From Lepturacanthus savala (taxonomy: Eukaryota > Chordata > Actinopteri > Scombriformes > Trichiuridae): a DNA stretch of 64,000 bases. Location: positions 8,248,856 through 8,312,855 of the forward strand of contig CM060470.1 of the NCBI GenBank assembly GCA_030544235.1. The letters run 5' to 3'. Positions within the stretch are counted from its first letter, which is position 1. Each line of letters begins with the position of its first letter. The position numbers and the translations under genes were made by a program. Positions 24,190 to 36,498 of the stretch are shown here, piece by piece. The notes under the pieces are model-generated. The model worked only from the letters and a program-made list of their open reading frames with translations, did not search any database and was not told the origin of the DNA.

Positions 24190-26000
24190 TCACACTTGCT
24201 GCAGGATTAATCACAGTCTATTTTTCACCAAGCCCAGTTTGGAGAAGAGCTGCTCGGCACTTGCATTGGTCACTGGTGTAGTCAGGAATAGCTGTAGAGC
24301 TGTGTCTGTGTTGGGAAACATTGTGTGGACTTTTCTTCTTCCTAAAAAATTCAGGAACTCCACTGCGGATGTGCTGCTAATGTTCACATCCTGTACAAAC
24401 TGTACCACCTCCTTTAAAAAGTCCTATCCCAAGTCACTGTTGTGTTTCCCCTGCAGGATCGATGCTGCTGAGCAAAGGTGGAATCCAAAGTCCAAAGTTT
24501 TGACATACATCATTGCATGGCTGTTATCTTCTTTTCTGACACCACCCAGTGAATGACGCAAATATGCCCAGATATTTGTCTATGTATGTAGCGCCTGCAG
24601 CCTGATAGCTCACACTCAGGCTCAGATGACTTTTCAGCCTGTCTCTTTCTTTTTTTCTTTCATTGAGTGTCTGCTTTGTACTCATGGGACACGGTGGGGG
24701 GACATGTTCCTTGCAGCTGTCTCACAGCTATCAAACTCCCGCAGACCCACTTCGTGTTCACACAATGAATAAGCCAGATCCACAGCATTGCGCAGGTCCA
24801 ATTCTACAGCTTGTATAGGGCAGTACTCACACCCTGGAAACACTGAAGGCTGGCATTCCAGACACTGCATGTTAATGCAATTTCCAGTCTATTCATCTTT
24901 TTGTGCAGTGTCCTAGCATCCTCTCTTGTGCTCCAGCAATGCTGAGTAATGACTGCAGGATCCCAGCATAGTTCTGACACGCGGCTTTGGGTGCAACAGC
25001 GTGCGCAGACCATCTTGTGTCAGAAAGGGATTTTCAAAGTCTCTATTCTTTGATTATCAATGGGCTGCAACTCTGCCCTGATCATCTGTTAGTGCGGAAT
25101 GGTCTTTGTTGCAAAGTTGAAGAAAGATTGTACAAAACTGAAAAAAAAAAAAATGTTTAGTCTCCTCACAGCGGTTTACACTGTTAACCCCCCACCAGGT
25201 TTGGAAAATGTGCTGCACAGGGACTCATTCTGCAATGGGCTGATCTGCTTGATGTGGGCCTGCATGCCTTTCTAGGCTCCTGACTTATTACTGGCACTGT
25301 CATAACACTGTCCTCTACAGTAATTAATGTCAATGCCCATCTCCTCTAAAACACATAATAACTGAACTGAGCAGTGCTTCTCCTGTATGGCCTTCAATGT
25401 AGAGGCACTTTAGCGCTCCTCTGATGATATGTACGGCAGGATGTCAGCTGATCCACATGGTGCGGATACCACGCTTATAGCAAAATACTTTGCAATACAC
25501 TGCTGATGGTTTCATCCAGCACCTTCTGAAAAGGAGCAAATTGGCTGATCAGCTCCAGGGTGCCAAAATAATTGCTGTCGTTGGTGTCTCCGAACCTGTG
25601 ACTGTCACCCCTGAAAGCAAGTCCCTGTTCAACCAAATACTTCACAACAGCAACAACCCTCTGTAGACCCTGTGCCCAATATGCACACTCCTCATTAAAC
25701 TGTTCTCTTGAGTTTTGAGTCCCATATCCCACAGTTAGATTCTTGACTGATGCAAGCAATCATGGATTTTCGGTGACTGTCACAGTTTTTGTGTTCAGCT
25801 ATGCGATCACCAGCATGTTTACAGTCAGACTAACCCTCACGAACAGATGCTGACTTTTCCTTCCTACATTCATTCAAATACATTTTTGAGAAAAAACCTT
25901 CTCTGGTGCTTATGTAAGCGCTCCAGTGCTGACCTCTCTGCACTGGTGCAGAGAAAGGTCAGCGACTTTGTTTTGGCATGACTCTGGTCTCCGGGTCACT
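24190..26000 (-). pseudogene. Dead hAT-family transposase (ZMYM1/DUF4371-like)
   Basis: Read on the minus strand, frame-shifted pieces follow hAT transposase order. An N-terminal KHAGDRIAEHKNC block lies near 25770-25830. A DUF4371-like block at 25475-25759 reads VVKYLVEQGLAFRGDSHRFG then FGTLELISQFAPF. CAAHFPNLVG follows near 25190-25220, and the C-terminal dimerisation signature FLTTPVTNASAEQLFSKLGL is at about 24220-24300. Known members are DNA cut-and-paste transposases of 600-800 residues with an RNase H-like core. Stops and frameshifts make this copy inactive. No intact termini were found. Confidence 0.8.
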
Positions 26001-27084
26001 TATAATTTGCATCAATCAGCAGCCACAAACATGCTTATACAAAACAACGTGACTTTTTTGCAGCTCATCGTGATTCATGACCCATAAATTCAGCCCAGAT
26101 AAGCCAGTTCATAAAAGCCAGTTAAGTCTTGATTGTGACTGTTTTTTGACTTGACTTGATTGTATTTTTTATTATTTGTAGTTTGTTTTCTAATAAAATA
26201 TGTACAAATTTAAGATCGGTTTTTAGTTTGTTTTAGTTTAGAAGTCTTTATTGAGTGACATATATAAATACCTGAGGTTATGTTGAGTCTGGGATTTGTA
26301 AGAATAATACTGTAAAAGTATAAAATGGTGTAGTGTATAACACAAAGATAAGCAAAAGCAGAAATGTCTATGTGAATGTCAGATTCTGACACATTTCATT
26401 ATGATAGGTGACCCTGGGGACTCTATGAAAAGGTTCATGACTGACGTGAGGCCTGTGTGGGAATAGGTCAATGTTTAAGTGCTATTCAACTAAAAAAAAA
26501 TAAAAGAAAGGCACTAGGTAGAAAGGTACAGGACACACATACACTACTGCGTTTTTGTCCCAAATCTAAAATGTTAAATTGAAAAAAATCTCCATCCACA
26601 CAAGAGTTTAAGATTAATCTCCATCCATTTAAAAAAAAAAAAAAAAAAAAGTGTGTCAAGCTCTGGTAGTTAACTGACAAAATGCTCCCTAACAGTATCC
26701 CCACCCACACCCTTGTATTTGGGCTCAGTGTCAGAGAGAGCTGCTCTACAGTATGTGAGCAGTATCAGTGGTAAAAGTGTGATTAACTCATTTTGAATGG
26801 ATATAAGGTAAGATATATTTTTTAATTCCCCGAGGGAAATTTTGTTGTTACAGCAGCATCCAGGAGGAAATAAAAGTAAGTTATACAGTAGGAAACATCC
26901 ATACACAAAATACATAAACTAGAAAAGCACTCTGAGACTGCAGACCACCGCCAAGCAGATTGTGACTCCCACCCAACATTGTAGTCCTGCAACTTTGTGA
27001 CTGCATAGTGATCATGTTTATATGTAAATATCCCAAATATGGAAAGTCTGTTAGATGTAGTCAAAGTCCTGTCTTAGTGTGTCT
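26001..27084. other. Unique AT-rich DNA, possible LINE-like tail near 26.82 kb
   Basis: TTAATTCCCCGAGGGAAATT at about 26823 resembles a short motif seen in reversed fish LINE 3' ends. An A-run lies at 26631-26650. Otherwise no gene or repeat could be assigned. Confidence 0.4.
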
Positions 27085-27263
27085 GGCATAGTGTGCAAAA
27101 AAAAAAAAAAAAGACATCACCACCAGGTGGCCCCAAACTATGGCACCTGTTTGAACATCCATTTACTGCAATGTTACCAAACCACAAAAAAATTCAAATT
27201 GTGCCAAGAATCCAGGAATTCTTCTGAATCATTACCACAATGTAATCAGCTGTTCTTGGTACC
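27085..27263 (+). repeat. Dispersed repeat, partner of 34637-34805
   Basis: Reverse complement of 34637-34805 over GACATCACCACCAGGTGGCC, CCAAACT, ATCCATTTA, GCAATGTTACCAAAC and GGTACCAT. An A-run at 27097-27112 replaces part of the partner sequence. Family unassigned. Confidence 0.7.
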
Positions 27264-27272
27264 ATGCCTAAC

Positions 27273-27637
27273 AGTCAGTCAGTCATTTTCTATACCCGCT
27301 TATTCCTCATTAGGGTCGCAGGGGTCTGCTGGAGCCTGTCCCAGCGCATTACGGCAAGAGGCAGGGATACACCCCAGATGGTCGCCAGCCAATCATGGGG
27401 CACACACACCATTCACTCACACACTCATACCTACGGGCAATTTAGAGTCTCCAATTAACCTCAGCATGTTTTTGGACTGTGGGAGGAAGCCGGAGTACCC
27501 GGTGAAAACCCACGCAGACACGGGGAGAACATGCAAACTCCACACGGAAAGGTCCCAGACCCAGGACCAAGGAGGTCTTGAACCTGCGACCTTCTTGCTG
27601 AGGCAACAGCGCTAACCCCTGCTCCACCATGTCGCCC
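27273..27637 (-). mobile_element. V-SINE-type SINE, full length
   Basis: On the minus strand the tRNA-like head reads GGCGACATGGTGGAGCAGG with an A-box-like segment, then the B-box GGTTCAAGACC (27574-27584) fitting GGTTCRANNCC. The central domain GAGTTTGCATGTTCTCCC and the 'CCTCCCACAGTCC' block are characteristic of the V-SINE group. The 3' end finishes in (TGAC)n. The 178- and 69-codon frames across it are spurious. It sits between two other repeats and shows no target duplication, so one flank may have been lost. Confidence 0.85.
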
Positions 27638-27767
27638 AAGGAGTTACACACCTGATTTTACTAATCAACCACTAGAGCCCTGACTAAGGATCAGGTGTGT
27701 TACTGCTAGGTTAGAACAAAACCCTGCACCCACACCGGCCCTCCAGGACCATAGTTTGACACCCCTG
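27638..27767 (-). mobile_element. Palindromic hAT-like MITE, truncated
   Basis: On the minus strand it starts CAGGGGTGTCAAACTATGGT, followed by a CCTGGAGGGCC block and self-complementary ACACCTGAT...ATCAGGTGTG segments. The CAGGGGTG start is hAT-style. The same family appears at 63860-64000. The far end is cut at the SINE. Confidence 0.65.
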
Positions 27768-30399
27768 GATCACTTCCTTGGAGGTGGTAATACATTCTGT
27801 ACACCAGCTTGCCTTAAAATTATGCTATGCTATTGTGCTACATAGAAGTTATAAAGTCATTGGAATTGTGGGTATTTAAGTCTATTTCTATGGAATGTGT
27901 TAAGTGCCGTCATAGATAGATACAGGGGGTAATAGGAGTTTCTGTGATAGACATGAGCTGAGCTCACGTCCTCCTCTCAGCCACCTCCTCTGTGAAGGCC
28001 ACAGGGCAGCCCGGGGGCAGACATGGCCCTCTTGACCCGTTTGTTGATGAGACAGGTATCTCCTGCAAGTTTTCTATCTCCAGTCCATGAAACAAGGGAT
28101 TAAGCCGACCGCCCATCCCTCCTCCTCTAGCTAGAGAATTGAAAGTTAAGAGAAATGGCGTCTGAATTACGTCACCGAATCTGAAATGTTGGCATTTGAC
28201 ATATCTATGAATTATAATAATAATATTTATGAAGAAACGTAACTTGATGTTTCCGTCTGGAGCCTGGGCTGACATATCACATAGCTAGCAAGGAACTTTA
28301 ATGTTTGTGATTTGTTGCAGAGTCAAGGGGACCAAGACCACTTCTTGATTTTGTGACTGATGCTTTTACACCAAGGAAAACAAACCAAACATTTGGTGTG
28401 CACCAACCATGTGAAAGCACCCTAACTGGCTGATTGTAAACTTACAGGTAGAGGCTCATTTTGATGACTGCCTTTTGCCCATTGGCAAGTTAATTCTCAA
28501 TCAATGCAACGCTGGAAAAATTTTACAAAACAACTGATCAATAAATGACAATGATCATTTCATATATAAAACCTGAACAGAGAATACTGTATTAGAAATG
28601 AAAGTGGACTAGATTAGTCACAACCATGTTTCACCCTCTACCTGCAGTGGAAAAACTTGAGTGATGACTTCAAAATTGAAAAAGCAGGACATTCAACACT
28701 GGCTAGACCAGATTAAAATGACAGTTTTCCTTAAATCATTTTCAAGAAAATTGTCATCGCAAGAAAAATGGAAGTGTTGTACCCAGAAAGTTCCTCAAAA
28801 CAACATTTGGATCAGATCAGAAAGTATTTCTACGCGTCTCTTCTGGAGTGCTGGCATTTGAAACTACATTACATCAGTCCAGACTGAATGTGCATGCTTG
28901 ACCACCGAACAGACAATAATATGGAGTTAGTGATGTTATGTCATTGCATTGATCTTCTAACTTTTTCCAAGAGTTGAGACCAACTTTCCTCTCAGTTGAA
29001 ATATTGTTCCTTTCCAGTCTTTACACTTGTACTGCCGCATGGAATAAATGTCGATAAGAATGGTTTATTGTGATAATACTTTCCAACTTTAGTTTGGTAA
29101 GAATTTTACTAGAATCATTTCATTCTACAGATTGCACCCAGCACATTTTGTCATCTGTGCCTTTGACAAGCCTGCCGACTGCTTGGCTGTGGTTCCCATA
29201 GATTCAGAGGAACTATGGATAAGCCCTTCAAAAACTGGAAACCAGAGTGGGCAAAATGAAATTCTGAACTGTCAGCACAGTGCTCAGATTAGAGTTCTGT
29301 TTATGGATTGTGTTTCAAACACAGTCAAAACTATGAATGCCTATTACATCCCATACCTACTTTCTCTTAGGTAGCTCACACTTTGTTGTAGAAATCCATT
29401 TTTTGCAGCTTGTCTTAAGTCTTAAGAGGGTTACTTAATAACACCTAACCTGGGTATATACTGTATGGATTGAGCCTGTTTTTGACCCAATATTTTAGCA
29501 ACACAACTCAAGTTCTGCAAGTTTTCATGGAAACAAAACTTTATGTAACGTTTTGTTTTCATGCAATGTGAGCACTTAAATTGTGTCCTTTGGCTTTACA
29601 TGGCAAGTGATTTACTCCTGCAGTGTAAGTAGAAGTTAAATAATATACTTTTGTTGCACTTTTACTCTGACTTCTTGTTCCAAATGGAAAAAACTGGAAC
29701 CATGACATGTTATTGTATGCAAATACCGAATATGTTTGTTTTAACCTGTGTGAATGGAAACCAAAATGAAAACACAGACGATTCTATATGTACTTGCAAT
29801 ATTTTTGTCAAACATTTTATACAAACCTTATCAAGCTGCTACACAGCATATCCTCCGACTTCTAACACAATTCAAGTAAAGAGGTCCGATAACTCTTGTT
29901 ACACTTGTTTTTAGCACTTATTTTGAGATCCCACTCATTACATTCAAAGCACTTGATGGCTCCAGGTTACGTGTCTGAGTTATACTTTCCTCTTATCAAC
30001 CGGCACAAAGTCTGATATCCTGAGGCAGGATCCTCCTTGTTTTTCTTAATGCAATGCTGAGAAATAAAAGGGAAAGCACTTCTCCTGTCAGGGCACCGGG
30101 ATTATTGACTGACCTCCATGAGAATCTCAGCGTACAAAGTCAGTTTCTGCTTATTCATAAAACTCAAGGTTTCTTTCCCATTATACATTTCCCTGCAACC
30201 ATAAACAAAACAGCAAAACGTACACATGCTGAAATTATTAAAGTTTCCCCTTGATTTAATTTTGTTGGAGTGGTTTGATTCACGTTTCTATTGGAGACTG
30301 TTTCACATCGGTATCTTGATTTAATATGAGATATCTCATGAGGCCTCTTTCTGGTTTGTTTGGGTTTGTAGGTTTTCTATATACATAAGGACACTCATG
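27768..30399. other. Ordinary unique DNA, nothing recognised
   Basis: About 2.6 kb with no repeat I can name and no coding frame beyond 103 codons. The one at 27964-28275 (minus) has no recognisable domain. Confidence 0.55.
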
Positions 30400-30525
30400 G
30401 GGAAATGTCGGGTATCTATTTGTCGACATTATAAGAATATGGCCTAGAGCTGCTCTATTTTTGAAAAATGTTGTAACTTTTATTATGATTTGGTGCTATA
30501 TAAATAAAAATTGACTTGACTGGTC
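30400..30525 (+). mobile_element. L2-like LINE 3' tail
   Basis: Contains ATTATAAGAATATGGCCTAG, AGCTGCTCTATTTTTGAAAA, then TTATGATTTGGTGCTATATA, AATAAAAATTGACTTGACT. This is the standard teleost L2-type terminus with a TTGACT short-repeat tail. 5' truncated. Confidence 0.65.
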
Positions 30526-30559
30526 TAAATGCATAAACTTTGGCCTTTCTCCAGGGTCC

Positions 30560-30960
30560 TCCTTTCACTTAATAAATCATATAAATGTCTGTTTTATACC
30601 ACAGTGCTGCAGCCATTGGTCATTTCTGCTGCAGGTCGTCAACCTCAGTCCTCCAATATTCCTTTCCTCTGTCCCGAATAATTCATAACTTCCATCAATC
30701 CCGCAGACTGATAATCTTCCACCGTTGATCGATTTGAAGGACACCGCCTCTGAATAACAATCGCGGGACAAGTTTCTCCGAGTCGTATCCAAAATGAAAG
30801 TGGTTCTTCGCAAGAGGTATTGGTCAGGCTGCTGTGACTCATTAAGGTAAAGAAGCGGCGTAAACAAAGCCATTCTCTGTTAGTAAAGTGGCAGTGACGG
30901 CTGCAAAACCAGAGCATGGAGGTTGGCACTGGTCAGACAAAGGGATGAGGGTGTCTCCTT
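30560..30960. other. Weak candidate conserved non-coding block
   Basis: Repeat-free, mixed composition. Two overlapping minus-strand frames of 98 and 94 codons cross it, neither recognisable and without a convincing splice context. Confidence 0.25.
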
Positions 30961-31479
30961 TAATCAGTGGACTTTTCACATGCCCGTCAGTAGCTGCCAG
31001 ATCAATTTCACAGTGAAATTTCTCACCCTATTTTTCTAACAACCAAAAACACAGAATATACAAATTTATTTCAGGTTTACATTCATTTTTATTGCTGTGA
31101 AAATGTCAAAAAAATGTATATGTTCCACAAATACGTGTTCACTGACATTCATTGTTGTACAAAATGGAAAAAATATATTTATTTAAAGGGTCCCGTTTAG
31201 CATTGTTGGGCAAGTGTCAGCTTCCCATCTCATTTTAAAAAGGTGAGAAAGAAGCACAGGCGAGAGAGAGTGGGAGAGAGCCGGAATAAAACTAGTGTGA
31301 GCTCCAGTGTGAATGAAAAGAGAGAGAGAGAGCGGTTCTCAGGAAAACTGTCAAACAAGGGAAACACCAATTTTCTTGTTGTTTTCTGGTTGTTATCACA
31401 TCCTTTAGCACAAAGTAACAAAGTATAATGTTAGTTTTTTTTTTTTTTATGTCTGAAAAACTCAACATAGGGAACGTTT
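30961..31479. other. Unique DNA, nothing recognised
   Basis: Includes a purine-rich GA stretch at 31258-31340 and a T-run at 31434-31449. No gene. Confidence 0.55.
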
Positions 31480-32560
31480 AATGCAGGAACCTGCATTAAA
31501 TGTTCCCAGATCGTTTTACTCAGTGAGTTGCAGAGGATTACAATTCATAAGCATCAGTCGGTCTAATCAACTCTGTAAATATGTGTTCACTGGCAAAATG
31601 TTGTTCACATGATGGGAAAAAAGAAAAAAAAATGATCAGCGCAATTTCCAGATGGGATGTCAAGGCACTGCGGTCTGATGTATTTAGATAGACGTTATAA
31701 ATATGACGGCTGGTTCATTTATCTTCCCATGATCCATCTGACCAGGTGATATTCAATAGACCCTCCAAATGATGAGAGATGACGGGTTTGAGGAAATGTG
31801 ACCTTCGCAGGTCAAACTGCAAACTGATACCCTCTCTCTTTTTTCTTCTTTCCCTTGGAAAAAGAAGCACGCTGCTCTGGAATAGTCTGCTAAACGTGTA
31901 TGTTGCTTACATCTATAACATTTCTTTTCTTCACACTTAAGATCATTATCCATACTAAAAAGAAAAAAAAAATCAAGCTGTATGAAAAAGAAACTGAATG
32001 TATTACACTCCGCTTTCTAGTAAACAATCACATCGGTCGCTGAGAGTCTATATCATAACTGGAATTGCAGCTTTTCACACGTTATTATGCAGAGTATCCT
32101 ATCTACATTGTGAGTGCATTCTCTCTGGAGTACTCACTCTGGAGCATGGTAAATTGGTTTCACAAACCTTTGATTAGACAACCCCCCCTACCTCCATTAT
32201 GTTTGCTGTCTTTGAGTGATTGCGAGCATGCTGAGATGAAAAACTCAGGAACTGAGGCGATGAGGCGAATGTGACACGATAATGAAATTAAATGAGGCAT
32301 CGTCTGTTGCTTTTATCACTTAATAACACGGAGAGGGATAAAGGTATCCGAGAGATCTTAGCTCTTGACTACCTTAATGGACCTTCTGTTATGTGATGCT
32401 GTAGAGAGAGTTCATTTGTATGCTGGACGTGAGCTCGTCCTCGTTCCAGGTCTCCATGGTGACGGGCGGTCACGTGGCTCAGGTCGTATGTGCTTTTGGC
32501 GCCACCTGAAAGTTACTCGACATAGCCCCCGATCAGATTTCTTCATATAGGTTGTAAAAT
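31480..32560. other. Candidate conserved non-coding cluster
   Basis: About 1 kb of mainly repeat-free complex DNA. 32080-32400 is the most enhancer-like part (GCTGAGATGAAAAACTCAGG, AATGAAATTAAATGAGGC, CACTTAATAACACGG). At 32450-32478 an RFX-like GTCTCCATGGTGAC is followed by an E-box, GGTCACGTGGC. No coding frame is convincing. Confidence 0.3.
32450..32478. promoter_or_regulatory. X-box-like site next to an E-box
   Basis: GTCTCCATGGTGAC (32450-32463) is palindromic and near the RFX consensus. TCACGTGG at 32470-32477 contains the CACGTG core of bHLH-zip factors such as USF/MYC. Evidence is sequence match only. Confidence 0.25.
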
Positions 32561-33559
32561 CTCTGTTTCCCCTGCTGTATTTCTTAAACGTTGCTTTCTT
32601 GGACTGTTCTGTAAAGGCAGAATTTAGTGCACATCCGTCAACCCTGACAAAGGGAACCGTCCACTTTTGCTCTTCCTGAGGCTGCTTCCATTTTTTTCTC
32701 ACCTTTAAAAGCTTTTTTTTTTTTTTATTTGGGTTAGTCAAATAAAATGGACTTGAATCAAACAATCACCGCCCGTGTACTTAAAAGGTGGCTCTAAAAT
32801 GTTTGTTGCTTGCTGCTTGGAAACAGCAGAATCGAACCTGTACTTTTGAGGGAGCAAAAGGTCACCCAATTATATGATGTTCAGCACCCTGAGAATGGTA
32901 ATAACTCTTACAATTCATTTTCAGTTATGAAAGCATTCAAGTCGATTGAAGTAGCTGTTTTTTTTTTTCATTTTTTGTTGAAGAGGGATTACATTTTGTT
33001 CACCCTAGCAACTATGACTGACCCATAGCTAACATAAAGGTCCCAGCTGTCACAAACGACTAAATGTCTCATTTTATGGTTAGTAATTGATAATACAGAC
33101 GGTTACACTTATGTCATGGTTGAAGTTATAATCTGTCATTCAAAAGAAAAGAGGCAATTTAAATCCTATACCTGAGAGCTATAAAAAAAATTAAAAACAC
33201 TTTGACATTGGGTTATCTGGATAATGAATATGTTCTTTTTTCCTTACTCCTATATTGGCTGGGCAGTGAGGTACAATTAACTGAAACTTCCCTTCCCTGC
33301 AGGGTTTGGATTGTGTGAAAAATCACTCCTCCTCAGGTACTGGATAGAGTGTCTTGCCCTGTTGGAGCCATTTTCATGAAGGCAGCAAGTGTTCTTTCTA
33401 AAAGTATACTTGACAGTATGTTCGGTCACTTAGCTCGGGTCACAAATGACACATTGATTTTTTTTTTTTTTTAAGTGGAGCGAGCAGATCAGTCGATCAT
33501 ATATCAAGCTTTTGGATAAAAAGAAAGAACAAACTCAATAAATAATAAAAACCTTATTC
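32561..33559. other. Unique DNA, nothing recognised
   Basis: T-runs near 32711, 32959 and 33459. The 117-codon minus frame at 32412-32765 is Lys/Arg-rich because of the A/T-run and is not credible. Confidence 0.55.
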
Positions 33560-33773
33560 CTCCTAGAAATATGTGGTGGTGTCCTTCTGTGCATCTGTGC
33601 TTTAGAATTAAAGAAACAGCAGTTTGTCTGTTTCATGGTATTGTTCTCACCTCGCCCCTCTCTTTACCTTTGGTTTCACTCTTTCATCTGCCAGCACTGG
33701 GGAGGCGGGGCCAACTTTAAATGCTGAGTTTGCAAACACACACCAACAAATCCTGCATACTCTGCCTTCAAAT
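33560..33773 (-). repeat. Dispersed element, reversed partner of 22652-22930
   Basis: The right end CAACAAATCCTGCATACTCT followed by GCCTTCAA is the reverse complement of the 22652 terminus. Interior similarity is weak to the eye, so the left boundary is approximate. Confidence 0.4.
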
Positions 33774-34636
33774 TTTATATGTTCCTCCTAAATTAAATCA
33801 CTATTGAGTGGAGATATGAGGAGCCAAGGAGTGGAGGATTTGAACTAGCTTAGAAGAAGAACTGTTCCAGACAAAAGGCTAATTTATGCAGTTTTTATCT
33901 AAATAAAGAGTTGGTTAATAACACTAGATGCCCTGTCATCTTAATTACATTCAAACATAAAGGAAGCTTTCTGTAGTTTTAGGATTGCACTTGTCAAAAA
34001 TGGGACAGTGAATGAATGAGTGAATCGGGACATGTGATAAAAATCAGAAAAGGAATGATTGAGAATTAAGTGCAGCAAGTGCAGGGAGGTCTTATCCTTT
34101 GGAGCAAGCAGGCTGATTGTGCTGTAGAATATTGCTCATATACAATGGTGGGATAAGATGGCAGTGAGCTGTGCAGCTGGTACAGTGTAAATGTAAGCCA
34201 GGGGCGACTCTGCTTTAATCTTTTCTGAAAGGGTGTGTGCTTTCAAAGGATTGATCCCAATGTTCCCAGGTGAGGAAGAAAAACACATATTTGGGCAATT
34301 AAATGATGTCTGAGAACCCCCTAAGCCAAATGTGTCTCATCTGCCTCATGCTGGTTTGACCTTTTTGTTTTTTTTTTTAAATGTCCTCCGCTGTAATTTG
34401 ATTAGATAAGATGTGATACTGCATGGTGTCTTGTTGCAAACGCTCGTTCCTCCTGTCCACTTTCTCCATTAAGTGAGAATCCTGCTTTATCTAACCAATG
34501 AAGAGGTGTGGCTGCAAATGACATTATGGTTGCACGCTAGTTACAGCCACCGAGGAGGTTATGTTTAATCTACCTCAAAAACTACCTCAAAAAAAGTTCT
34601 GGCCTGATTCTCATCAAATTTTCAGCAAATACTGGA
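33774..34636. other. Unique DNA, nothing recognised
   Basis: AT-rich sequence without gene or nameable repeat. Possible further repeat sequence at 33800-33870 (GATATGAGGAGCCAAGGAGT). Confidence 0.5.
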
Positions 34637-34805
34637 ATGGTACCATGAACTGAATGGAAGAAATCCTGGTTTCTGAATGACTTTTTTGTTGTTTGGTAAC
34701 ATTGCGATAAATGGATCTTTAAACCGGCGCCACAGTTTGGGGCCACCTGGTGGTGATGTCTTGCACCTGCATAGCTTGTTTCCTTTGCACACTACACTCA
34801 AGGAC
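34637..34805 (-). repeat. Dispersed repeat, partner of 27085-27263
   Basis: Plus-strand GGCCACCTGGTGGTGATGTC (34741-34760) and GTTTGGTAACATTGC (34692-34706) are the reverse complement of the 27.1 kb copy. It lacks the A-run of that copy. No coding capacity. Confidence 0.7.
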
Positions 34806-36339
34806 TCATATTTTTTCATTCCACGATAGTGCGTGTACTAAATAAGTAAAGGACAACAATGTTGGATCTTGTAAAGATCTGCATTTTCTAGTTTTAGCTG
34901 TGGTTGGTCTATGGTTTTAGACCAGCAGTGGAGAAAAATGCGAGCAAAGCTGTTCGGTCAGTTGTGGAATATTAAGCAGTGTTGCCAAACAACCAGAAGT
35001 TTGGGCCAGTGCAAGAACAAACTTTGGTGAGTTTTTTTTTTTTTTATTTTTCTCCCCGCATTCTGGGGCATGACATAGATCATGATCAAAAGTTAGCGAT
35101 TGGTTATGATCCAGAGTGGCTCCGGGCAAGATCCAATAGTTTTAAACTTCAACAGAGTACTCACCTTCAAGTGAATTAGCACATCATTGGAGAGCGGCCA
35201 ACCTCTGTACAAATGAAATGTAGTCAGAGAGTTTGGTATGACCAGGCTAACTCAACTAAGAGAGATGAAAGGAAAAACCCTTAAAATGACAGCCAATTAA
35301 ATTATTCATTCACTTAAATTAAGTAAATCAATTAAACATGTAGAAATTGTATTTAGTTTCATCAAACTTGGACTGCTGGACACAAGATGTGAAGCAAATG
35401 GGCTCCATAGTCCACTCTCAGTACATTGGAGGCTTCAAGTTTCCACACTGCTTTTGTGTAATATTCACATTGGCTCCAAACAAGGTGTGATGTCACAACT
35501 CATGTTCATAGGCTCAAACCTTAAACTCTTCTCTCTTTTAGTGAGTACAGAGAAACTTTCCGCCTTCAGCAGATGAATGTGAAAACAGCCTTCGAGTGTC
35601 AAACTCTGCACATGCATCATTATGCACAGTGAAGCTCAAATATTCCACTGAAGGCAAAATAGAAAAACACATTTTTGACTGGTGGGGTACTTAAAATGTA
35701 TCAATTTCAATGTTTACATTTGAGAAAAACTGAATATATGAATATCTTGCATTGACGATTTCACTTTCATCAGGGTATTTATACATGTCACACCTGCTTG
35801 CAGCACTCACTACACAACTATTGCGGCCATAGATTTCCCCACTGTATATTCACACTCTACTTTGCCTCACAGCTGTTTTTCCTCACACTGATTATGTAGT
35901 CACAAGTTTTCTGCCTTTGCATATGTTTACAGTGAAGGAGCAGCCCAACTAAAGCAGAAGACTGGTGTGTATGTATAGTTATTTGATTCCTTGTTATATA
36001 TTTGTTTTATAATTTAGCAGTACACTCACAGCACACTGTTTTTCTTCTTCTTTCCCCCACAATATTAAATCGCTCTATGTAAATTTATGTTCAGAACTCA
36101 TATTCAACATTATCTAAACATCTCTGTATATAAAATAAAGCAAGCAATCTCATTCCTGTCTGTGCTTCTGTGTGTTCTTCACATATCTCAACAACTATTC
36201 ATCCAATCCAGTTCACACTTGGTGGGTGCATTTTGCTTAAATATTTTAACCAACTCCAGTCCTTATAACTACTAAATATTTTTTTTCAAAATTTTAACTA
36301 TTTAAATGCTAGCTTCTTTACATATTACACAGTGGATTT
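34806..36339. other. Mostly unique DNA with a short duplicated segment
   Basis: A segment at 35547-35592 (ACAGAGAAACTTTCC...AGATGAATGTGAAAACAGCC) recurs at 43445-43490, so part of this stretch is a diverged repeat. Otherwise no gene. Confidence 0.5.
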
Positions 36340-36486
36340 TTCATGTTTAGCTAAATGAGGGTGTTTTGGACTGTTACATAGTCATGGATATACATAAGAG
36401 ATGAGATAAGGAGAGACATGAAAATATAGTTATTGTAGGAAAACGGCTGCAATTTATTTAATTTATGTACAATATATCTATACATT

Positions 36487-36498
36487 TATGTTGAAAGT
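36487..36498. repeat. 12-bp target-site duplication, left copy
   Basis: TATGTTGAAAGT, identical to 36868-36879 on the other side of the SINE. Confidence 0.92.

Noticed and set aside
27574..27584. B-box GGTTCAAGACC as part of a functional tRNA gene
   Set aside because: It belongs to the SINE head; the sequence around it does not fold as a complete tRNA and continues into the V-SINE body.
27079..27615. 178-codon plus-strand ORF, the longest in the window
   Set aside because: Lies across an A-run, a diverged repeat and the antisense strand of a V-SINE; a similar frame recurs in the other V-SINE copy.
32412..32765. 117-codon minus-strand ORF
   Set aside because: Basic stretch arises from an A/T run, and the rest is antisense to a candidate regulatory block.
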